From Dehalococcoidia bacterium (GTDB lineage: Bacteria; Chloroflexota; Dehalococcoidia; Dehalococcoidales; DAOWKM01), in the NCBI GenBank assembly GCA_030643695.1, contig DAOWKM010000028.1:1-5208 (forward strand): 5,208 bases of DNA, written 5' to 3'. Of the stretch, positions 1-4,548 are shown piece by piece. The notes under the pieces were generated by a model. It was not told the origin of the DNA. It ran no database searches and saw only the letters and a list, made by a program, of their open reading frames with translations. The position numbers and the translations under genes are program-made. The first letter of the stretch is position 1. Every line of letters begins with the position of its first letter.

Positions 1-332
1 GAGAGGGTGCCATAACTACCACCAATAGCGATAACTGCTTGAGCTGATTTGACCACAGCGACATTCCTAGCATAGCCCATGCCAGTAACTATGGGAATTT
101 GGACATAGGGATTAGCCGCCTGACGACTATCCCCGGGCAGGACACCAATAGTCATTCCCCCCTCCGAGCTGGCACCCTTGCAGGCGGCTTCCATAACCCC
201 ACCCAAGCCACCACAGACCAGAATGGCGCCCCGCCTGGCTAATTCACGACCTACCTGCTCAGCCAGCTTAGCTTCCTCTGGTGAAGGTTGCCTACCTCCA
301 ATAACAGCAACGATTTTCTTCTTATTCATCAT
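1..332 (-). CDS. LOG-like Rossmann-fold protein (TIGR00725 type), 3'-truncated by window edge
   Basis: The first 110 residues of a cytoplasmic nucleotide-binding-like protein are visible; the C-terminus lies beyond position 1. It opens with a beta strand and glycine turn (KKKIVAVIGG, residues 4-13). A second glycine-rich turn, CGGLGGVMEAACKGA (40-54), is typical of the LOG/lysine-decarboxylase-like superfamily. Then come IGVLPG (62-67), TGMGYARN (83-90) and IGGSYGTLS at the cut edge. This order fits the TIGR00725 branch. True LOG cytokinin phosphoribohydrolases carry PGGxGTxxE and an Arg-Lys pair; here the equivalents are IGGSYGT and Arg89-Asn90. Enzymatic activity is therefore uncertain and I do not assign a substrate. 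Two ATGs are adjacent (332 and 329). I chose the first because a weak GAG sits 8 nt before it. It lies 43 nt downstream of the lipoprotein gene on the same strand and may be co-transcribed with it. Confidence 0.85.
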   Translation of the reverse strand, partial: MMNKKKIVAVIGGRQPSPEEAKLAEQVGRELARRGAILVCGGLGGVMEAACKGASSEGGMTIGVLPGDSRQAANPYVQIPIVTGMGYARNVAVVKSAQAVIAIGGSYGTL

Positions 333-375
333 TTTTACCACTCTTAGGGATGTGCGAAACCCGATGATAATCCCT

Positions 376-879
376 TCACTTTAGGGCTTTCTCTATTCCA
401 CCCAAGCAGTAGTCCCATAGATCACTCATTACGGCTTCATTATGTCTCTCTAGCTCCTTAATCCAGCCGCTTAGCTCTGTGCCGCCAATGTCGCTGGCTC
501 TGCTCCTTACCTCTACCAGCCACTCAATGTCGTCCTCAAATGTGAAGCGGGGAGTGATACCGCAGTCCCTAAAAGCATGATACATAAGAATATCGAGGAA
601 CTCGGCGTAAGCCAACGCTTCGGCAGGGTTTTTGTCTGCGACCTCTATGTCGCTTTGTAAGGACTGAATCTGTGCTTGTGCTTCAGTTAAATCACCTTGC
701 AATGATTGAATTTGTGCTTGCGCTTTGCTCAGGTCAGCTTGCAATGATTGAATTTGAGTCTGAGCTGCAGCAAGGTCGCTACTCACCCTGTCATACTCCT
801 CCTGAGACACCCCAGCACAGGAAGGTAACCAGAAAAGTATCAGAATTAAAACCATACTTGTGAGAATAGTTTTCTTCAT
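376..879 (-). CDS. Small lipoprotein with three-copy coiled-coil repeat
   Basis: This encodes a 167-residue predicted lipoprotein. A Lys-Lys N-terminus is followed by a hydrophobic stretch (about residues 4-18) and a lipobox LPSC with the lipidated Cys at 21, so it should be exported and attached to the outer face of the membrane. Residues 39-80 form three 14-residue repeats of the type AQxQIQSLQxDLxx, each two heptads long, predicting a coiled-coil stalk. The remaining ~85 residues form a mostly helical, acidic and aromatic tail (FTFEDDIEWL, SDLWDYCLGG) that I do not recognise. The reading frame could extend 13 codons upstream to 918. The start at 879 is preferred because AGGAGG lies 5 nt before it and the signal peptide begins there. 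The promoter is at 951-980. The architecture recalls Lpp-like or spacer lipoproteins, but no function can be assigned. Confidence 0.85.
   Translation of the reverse strand: MKKTILTSMVLILILFWLPSCAGVSQEEYDRVSSDLAAAQTQIQSLQADLSKAQAQIQSLQGDLTEAQAQIQSLQSDIEVADKNPAEALAYAEFLDILMYHAFRDCGITPRFTFEDDIEWLVEVRSRASDIGGTELSGWIKELERHNEAVMSDLWDYCLGGIEKALK
640..765 (-). repeat. Three tandem 42-nt units encoding a 14-residue coiled-coil repeat
   Basis: Within the lipoprotein gene, three consecutive 14-residue units share AQ(T/A)QIQSLQ followed by (A/G/S)D(L/I)xx. At DNA level the units share near-identical blocks such as the plus-strand string ttgcaatgattgaatttg, so they probably arose by recent tandem duplication. 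Ile and Leu fall at coiled-coil core spacing and the surface is Gln-rich. Confidence 0.85.
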
Positions 880-884
880 TAGAG

Positions 885-890
885 CCTCCT
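885..890 (-). promoter_or_regulatory. Shine-Dalgarno AGGAGG deciding the lipoprotein start
   Basis: On the minus strand a perfect AGGAGG lies 5 nt before the ATG at 879. It fixes the start there and rejects the longer in-frame ATG at 918. Confidence 0.85.
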
Positions 891-950
891 TTAAATAGCT
901 CAATAATAGTTTCGCCACCTTTAATTATATAAACTCCCCGCTTTAACTGG

Positions 951-980
951 ATTATATCACCTATGCCTGAACCCTAGCAA
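951..980 (-). promoter_or_regulatory. Probable sigma-70 type promoter of the lipoprotein gene
   Basis: On the minus strand TTGCTA (975-980) and TATAAT (951-956) are separated by 18 nt, and TGA directly before TATAAT makes an extended -10 (TGn). The predicted transcription start near 944 gives a leader of about 65 nt. A second TATAAT (924-929) lies closer to the gene but has no acceptable -35 at normal spacing. Confidence 0.6.
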
Positions 981-1026
981 AAAATTGAACTCGTCCGTAT
1001 GATTAGCGACACGCCACCTCTCTCCC

Positions 1027-1109
1027 TGTCATTGCGAGCCGAAGGCGTGGCAATCCCGGTGAGAAGGGGTTTTAGAGATTGCTTCGGCACTTCGTGCCTC
1101 GCAACGACA
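1027..1109. repeat. Imperfect inverted repeat, REP/MITE-like intergenic element
   Basis: The left arm (1027-1055) begins TGTCATTGCGAGCC and ends GGCAATC. The right arm (1077-1109) begins GATTGCTTCGG and ends CTCGCAACGACA. The reverse complement of the right arm aligns with the left over its whole length, with a few mismatches and a short insertion. The ends TGTC/GACA are perfectly complementary. The right arm also holds its own small hairpin (GGCAC-TTC-GTGCC, 1086-1098). Elements starting TGTCATTGCGAG are known as dispersed intergenic repeats in several bacterial lineages. No protein is encoded. On RNA it would fold into a long stem and may terminate or stabilise the transcript coming from pth. 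Confidence 0.8.
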
Positions 1110-1194
1110 TAGTGGAGGATACCCTTATGTCTTGAAGCATCACCTACCTATCCGAACCAGAGCAAGAATTTCAAGGACAGGTCACTAGGTAACT

Positions 1195-1776
1195 CTAGTT
1201 ATATTTATTCATAGCTGCTACGAGACCCTCGGTGAGGAGGCAAAGGATAGCCTCGCTGACTCGGGGTATGACCTGAGCAATAGTTTGTTTTTCTTCAGGG
1301 GTGAAATCACTGAGCACATAGGTAATAATATCCGCCTCGCTGATTTCAGCAGAGTCTCCGATGGCACTGGGTCGTCCGATGCCTACCCGAATACGGATGA
1401 AATCCTGACTTCCCAATTCAGTGATGATAGATTCCACCCCGTTGTGTCCGCCAGAGCCACCACCGTAGCGGATGCGGATTTTACCCAGAGGGAGGTCAAG
1501 GTCGTCATGGATAACCAAGAGGTTATTGAGGTCAATGTTGAACTTTTTGACGAGTAAGCTAACGGATTGTCCACTTAGGTTTATATAGGTTTGGGGTCTG
1601 GCTACCATTACCTCGCTGCCAGCTACCTCGCCTACGCCGATTCGAGCTCGCCCCTGCTTCTTATCAAATCGGATGCCCTGCTCTTTAGCAAAATAGTTAA
1701 GGCAGATAAAGCCCACATTATGGCGGTTATTAGTATAACCTCGCCCGGGATTACCTAAGCCTACAATTAACTTCAT
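1195..1776 (-). CDS. pth: Peptidyl-tRNA hydrolase
   Basis: This 193-residue cytoplasmic enzyme cleaves the ester bond of peptidyl-tRNAs that drop off ribosomes, recycling the tRNA. The whole bacterial Pth pattern is visible: LIVGLGNPG at 3-11, catalytic His19 in the NNRHNVG motif, substrate-binding Asn9 and Asn66 (TYINLSG), Asp91 in HDDLDLPLGK, and GGGSGGHNG (105-113) with Asn112. These match E. coli Asn10, His20, Asn68, Asp93 and Asn114. The length is normal. The frame stays open 16 codons upstream, inside the preceding gene, but the start at 1776 is the family start. The upstream gene stops with TGA at 1778-1780, one base before this ATG, and the only SD-like run is GGGG about 14 nt away, so translation is probably coupled to that gene. 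It is the last gene of the ligA operon. Confidence 0.97.
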   Translation of the reverse strand: MKLIVGLGNPGRGYTNNRHNVGFICLNYFAKEQGIRFDKKQGRARIGVGEVAGSEVMVARPQTYINLSGQSVSLLVKKFNIDLNNLLVIHDDLDLPLGKIRIRYGGGSGGHNGVESIITELGSQDFIRIRVGIGRPSAIGDSAEISEADIITYVLSDFTPEEKQTIAQVIPRVSEAILCLLTEGLVAAMNKYN

Positions 1777-1777
1777 A

Positions 1778-2398
1778 TCAGTCAACATAACCCCAGAAGG
1801 ATACTTCATCAGTCTGGGGCTCAATCACATATACGCTATTGGTGATGACCGCAAAGTTTTTAAGGTGCCCTCCTCCGCTATCGGTAGCAAAAAGTCCAAT
1901 CCAACGGCCGCTTCTAATAGCAGCCAGCGTTAAATCCATAGCGAAGTCATCACAATCGTAAACCCCCGGAATGTATTGGTTCCCGCTAATCGGGTTGTCC
2001 CAAAGCCACTGCCGCAATACTTGCACAGAGCTAAATTCTCTGTAGCCACCGAGAGCTTCCAGCTTCTTCCATTCAGCCTCTAGAGCTCCGACCCTTGCCT
2101 TCAGCTTTGTGCTCTCGCTTTCCAGAGACTGAACACAAAGCTCCAAATTCTCTATTGCTGTCCCCTGCTCCGCTATTGTCGCTCCTTGTTTAGCTATCGC
2201 TGTTTCCTGCTCCGCTATCGTCACTCCTTGTTTAGCTACCGCGGCTTCCTGCTCTGCTATCGTTACTCCCTGCTCAGCTATCGCCTCCCCTTGCTCTCCT
2301 ATTATTGTTTGGCTAATGAAGTAGCCTCTCATCAGAAAGGCTACACCCGAAACTAAGATAACAGTAATGGCAATTAGACTAATAAGTGTTTTGCTCAA
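1778..2398 (-). CDS. Membrane-anchored heptad-repeat protein with Cys-His-Glu (transglutaminase/papain-like) head
   Basis: This 206-residue protein has an N-terminal hydrophobic segment (residues 5-23) without a clear signal-peptidase site, suggesting a signal anchor with the rest outside the cytoplasm. Residues 37-85 are seven heptads of the type GxxIA(E/K)Q, continuing into a Leu/Glu/Lys coiled coil to about 116. The C-terminal head (119-206) contains VYDCDDFAMD, GGGHLKNFAVI and VIEPQTDEV. Cys149, His178 and Glu193 follow the Cys-His-acid order and spacing (29 and 15 residues) of transglutaminase-like and papain-like folds, so it may be a peptidase, amidase or acyltransferase, or an inactive binding relative. 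The triad is inferred. The start is TTG, supported by GAGGGGGG 6 nt upstream. It lies 30 nt after ligA and 1 nt before pth. The same head recurs in the gene starting at 4549. Confidence 0.85.
   Translation of the reverse strand: MSKTLISLIAITVILVSGVAFLMRGYFISQTIIGEQGEAIAEQGVTIAEQEAAVAKQGVTIAEQETAIAKQGATIAEQGTAIENLELCVQSLESESTKLKARVGALEAEWKKLEALGGYREFSSVQVLRQWLWDNPISGNQYIPGVYDCDDFAMDLTLAAIRSGRWIGLFATDSGGGHLKNFAVITNSVYVIEPQTDEVSFWGYVD
2144..2290 (-). repeat. Seven tandem 21-nt units encoding heptads GxxIA(E/K)Q
   Basis: Residues 37-85 of the anchored protein are seven consecutive seven-residue units: GEAIAEQ, GVTIAEQ, EAAVAKQ, GVTIAEQ, ETAIAKQ, GATIAEQ and GTAIENL. Gln is invariant at the seventh position except in the last unit, and EQ alternates with KQ in the middle units. 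The DNA units are alike (recurrent plus-strand tgctccgctatcg or tgtttagctatcg), which suggests slippage or unequal-crossover expansion. Confidence 0.9.
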
Positions 2399-2404
2399 TG
2401 TTTT

Positions 2405-2412
2405 CCCCCCTC
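2405..2412 (-). promoter_or_regulatory. Strong G-rich Shine-Dalgarno supporting a TTG start
   Basis: On the minus strand GAGGGGGG ends 6 nt before TTG at 2398. No ATG or GTG fits the hydrophobic anchor that begins right after this codon, so the site decides the start. Confidence 0.75.
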
Positions 2413-2428
2413 TTTTATTGTTTTTTAA

Positions 2429-4438
2429 TTATTTCTGCTCTAAAAGATGGAGAAGTTCCTCTTCAGTAAGTAATTTAGTGCCCAGAGCCTGGGCATGGGC
2501 TAGCTTTGAGCCGGGGTCAGCACCTACCACCAGATATGTAGTTCTCCTGGTAACGCTACTGCTAGTTGAGCCACCAAGGGCTTTTATCCGTGCCTCCGCC
2601 TCCTGCCGACTAAATGCTTCCAGCCTGCCAGTGATAACAAACTCCTCCCCTGCCAGGGATAATTCTTCAGGCTGAGCCGCTTCTTCCTCCAGCCTAACCC
2701 CGGCCATCTTTAATCGGTTAATAATGTTACGATTTTCTTCCTGTTTAAAGAAGACGATAATACTATCAGCGAGCTTAGGTCCGACGGTAGAAATGTTAGT
2801 GAGGTAATCTCGAGATGCTTTAGCTAGATTATCAATGCTATGAAATTCTTTAGCTAGAAGCTCCGCCATCTCCTCACCGATATGGAGTATGCCTAGGGCA
2901 AAGATAACCCTGGCTAGGGGTCTCTGTTTACTCTTCTCAATAGAGCTAAGCACATTATCAGCACTCTTATCAGCCATCCTGTCTAACTGGATAAGCTGCT
3001 CCTTTTTGAGGTCATATAGGTCAGCCACATTCCTGACCAGCCCCGCCTGAAGCAGCGTAGCACTTAGTGATTCACCTATTCCCCTGATGTCCATACCCCC
3101 GCGGGAGACAAAGTGCTCTAGCCGCTGTTGAACCTGAGCCGGACAGGCAGAATTTGAGCAATAATGCATAACCTCACCTTCAAGTTTAATCGCCTCGGCA
3201 CCGCATACCGGGCAGCGTGGCGGCATAGTGAATATTTTTTCTTGACCACTACGCTTACTTACAATCGGTCCGATAACCTGAGGTATCACCTCGCCCGCCC
3301 GCTGGACGATAACCGTATCACCAATACGGATGTCCTTACGCCTGATGTCATCTTCATTATGGAGAGCTGCCTGTTTGATGGTTACCCCTCCTACCGAGAC
3401 TGGTTCTAGGATAGCATAGGGATTAAGGGTGCCGGTTCTGCCAACGCTAATACCGATATCATTCAGACATGTGGTAGCCTGAATGGCAGGAAACTTATAG
3501 GCTATAGCCCATCGTGGCTCATGACCAATATTTCCCAGTCGCTCTTGCAGGTCGACCGAATCTACCTTGACCACAATACCATCGGCTTCATAGGGGAGAC
3601 TCTCTTTTCCCTCCACCCAGGTACGGTGGTATTCCTCAACCTGCTCAATAGTGGTAAACAGCCTATTATTAGGGTTTACCTTAAAGCCAAGGGACTCAAG
3701 GTATTCCATAGTTTCCCAATGGGTGGGAGGGGTTGCTTTGCCTTCAGCATAACCCAGCATATAGATATAAATATCCAGTGGGCGTTTGGCGGTAATACGG
3801 GGGTCAAGCTGACGCACTGAGCCGGCGGCAGCATTTCTGGGATTGGCAAACAGGGACAGCCCTTCATCAGCCCGCTCCTGATTTAATTTATTAAAGCCTT
3901 CCTTAGGCAGAAAGACCTCACCCCGCACCTCAAACCTAGTTGGTGCCTCCTTGGACACCGATAACGGGATGCTCCTAATCGTCCTTAAGTTCTGGGTGAT
4001 ATCCTCACCACGGAAGCCATCACCACGGGTAGCCCCGGTAATTAGTTGACCATCAACATAGGTTAAGGCTACCGCCAGTCCATCAATCTTATGCTCACCA
4101 ACAAAGTTAAATTGCTTTCCCGCTACCAGCCTTGAGGTTCGGGTATACCAGGCTAATAACTCATCTCTGGAGAAAACATTGCCCAGGGATAATAAGGGCA
4201 AGGGATGCTCGACTACACCGAAAGCCTCCACCGGGGCAGCGCCCACCCGCTGGGTAGGGGAGTCTGGAGTCAGGAACTGGGGATACTGCTCCTCCAGCTG
4301 CTTCAGCTCCCTCATTAACTCGTCATATTCAGCATCGCTAATCTCAGGACTATCCAGCACATAATAGCGGTAGTTATGATGGTTAATCTCCCCCCTTAAC
4401 TCTTCTACCCTCTCTTTTACGCCAGCTAAATCTCTCAT
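2429..4438 (-). CDS. ligA: NAD+-dependent DNA ligase LigA
   Basis: This complete 669-residue cytoplasmic enzyme seals nicks in duplex DNA, using NAD+ to adenylate its active-site lysine, in replication and repair. Domains in order: Ia (1-~70) with the NAD-binding HNYRYYVLDSPEISDAEYD pattern; the adenylation domain (~70-320) with SLGNVF, the catalytic Lys117 in EHKIDG, TRGDGFRGED, NPRNAAAGSVRQLD and ADGIVVKVD; the OB fold (~320-400) with GRTGTLNP; a four-Cys zinc finger (Cys409, 412, 427, 432); helix-hairpin-helix repeats (~440-580); and a C-terminal BRCT domain (~593-669) with ITGRLEAFSRQEAE and TTYLVVG. Nothing is missing and the length is typical. ATG 4438 is preceded by AAGGGG about 5 nt upstream. 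It is first in a minus-strand operon and is transcribed from a promoter around 4470-4498, divergent from the gene at 4549. Confidence 0.98.
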   Translation of the reverse strand: MRDLAGVKERVEELRGEINHHNYRYYVLDSPEISDAEYDELMRELKQLEEQYPQFLTPDSPTQRVGAAPVEAFGVVEHPLPLLSLGNVFSRDELLAWYTRTSRLVAGKQFNFVGEHKIDGLAVALTYVDGQLITGATRGDGFRGEDITQNLRTIRSIPLSVSKEAPTRFEVRGEVFLPKEGFNKLNQERADEGLSLFANPRNAAAGSVRQLDPRITAKRPLDIYIYMLGYAEGKATPPTHWETMEYLESLGFKVNPNNRLFTTIEQVEEYHRTWVEGKESLPYEADGIVVKVDSVDLQERLGNIGHEPRWAIAYKFPAIQATTCLNDIGISVGRTGTLNPYAILEPVSVGGVTIKQAALHNEDDIRRKDIRIGDTVIVQRAGEVIPQVIGPIVSKRSGQEKIFTMPPRCPVCGAEAIKLEGEVMHYCSNSACPAQVQQRLEHFVSRGGMDIRGIGESLSATLLQAGLVRNVADLYDLKKEQLIQLDRMADKSADNVLSSIEKSKQRPLARVIFALGILHIGEEMAELLAKEFHSIDNLAKASRDYLTNISTVGPKLADSIIVFFKQEENRNIINRLKMAGVRLEEEAAQPEELSLAGEEFVITGRLEAFSRQEAEARIKALGGSTSSSVTRRTTYLVVGADPGSKLAHAQALGTKLLTEEELLHLLEQK

Positions 4439-4469
4439 CCAACCCCTTTTACAAGCTCATTCTTAATAA

Positions 4470-4498
4470 ATTATAGCATAGCTTATAGCTACCATAAA
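4470..4498 (-). promoter_or_regulatory. Probable promoter of the ligA operon (extended -10)
   Basis: On the minus strand a perfect TATAAT (4470-4475) is preceded directly by TGC, forming an extended -10. A weak -35, TTTATG (4493-4498, three of six consensus bases), sits at 17-nt spacing. The predicted start near 4463 leaves a leader of about 25 nt before the ligA ATG. Confidence 0.6.
4474..4491. promoter_or_regulatory. Imperfect 18-bp palindrome between divergent promoters, possible operator
   Basis: The plus strand reads TAGCATAGCTTATAGCTA. Its outer TAGC/GCTA halves are perfectly complementary and the interior partly so. It overlaps the ligA -10 by two bases and lies just upstream of the plus-strand -10 at 4509. 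A regulator here could affect both directions, but AT-rich palindromes of this quality also occur by chance. Confidence 0.25.
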
Positions 4499-4508
4499 GA
4501 TAAGCAGG

Positions 4509-4514
4509 TATAAT
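4509..4514 (+). promoter_or_regulatory. Probable -10 element of the plus-strand gene
   Basis: A perfect TATAAT ends 34 nt before the ATG at 4549, giving a predicted leader of about 28 nt. No good -35 lies 16-18 nt upstream, so an activator may be needed. The ribosome binding site is probably the run GGGGG at 4536-4540, 8 nt before the start. Confidence 0.5.
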
Positions 4515-4548
4515 GTGAACATCAGGATTAAGATTGGGGGTTAAACCA

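Larger units (their letters stand above)
880..1194. other. Intergenic region between pth and the lipoprotein gene
   Basis: I see no credible gene in these 315 bases on either strand. The region holds the lipoprotein ribosome binding site and promoter (885-890, 951-980) and an 83-nt inverted repeat (1027-1109). Between the repeat and the pth stop (1110-1194) there is only a weak 5-bp stem at 1181-1193 with no T-run, so no convincing intrinsic terminator for the ligA-pth operon. Confidence 0.7.

Noticed and set aside
346..375. AGGGAT/ATCCCT inverted repeat between the lipoprotein stop and the LOG-like start
   Set aside because: Six base pairs with an 18-nt loop and no T-run is too weak for a terminator and is plausibly chance.
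178..384. Plus-strand open frame of 68 codons
   Set aside because: It is antisense to the LOG-like gene, whose conserved glycine motifs read on the minus strand. The translation shows no recognisable motif and no good ribosome binding site.
880..918. 13-codon upstream extension of the lipoprotein
   Set aside because: It would bury the AGGAGG site inside the gene and put extra residues before a well-formed Lys-Lys signal peptide.
1181..1193. Small hairpin right after the pth stop
   Set aside because: A 5-bp stem with a G-U pair, a 3-nt loop and no following T-run on the transcribed strand does not make an intrinsic terminator.
1285..1557. Plus-strand open frame of 90 codons inside pth, plus a minus-strand shadow at 1383-1574
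   Set aside because: Both overlap the strongly conserved core of pth in other frames and show no family motif.
1777..1824. 16-codon upstream extension of pth
   Set aside because: It overlaps the end of the preceding gene and precedes the family-conserved MKLIVGLGNPG start.
2144..2290. Possible CRISPR-like array of 21-nt repeats
   Set aside because: The units abut without spacers, stay in one reading frame and encode clean heptads, so it is a coding repeat. The same reasoning applies to 640-765 and 4642-4857.
2367..3867. Several 60-100 codon open frames antisense to or in other frames of ligA (including 2367-2675, 3164-3409, 3521-3820 and 3676-3867)
   Set aside because: All lie wholly or mostly within the unambiguous LigA coding sequence and look like shadows.
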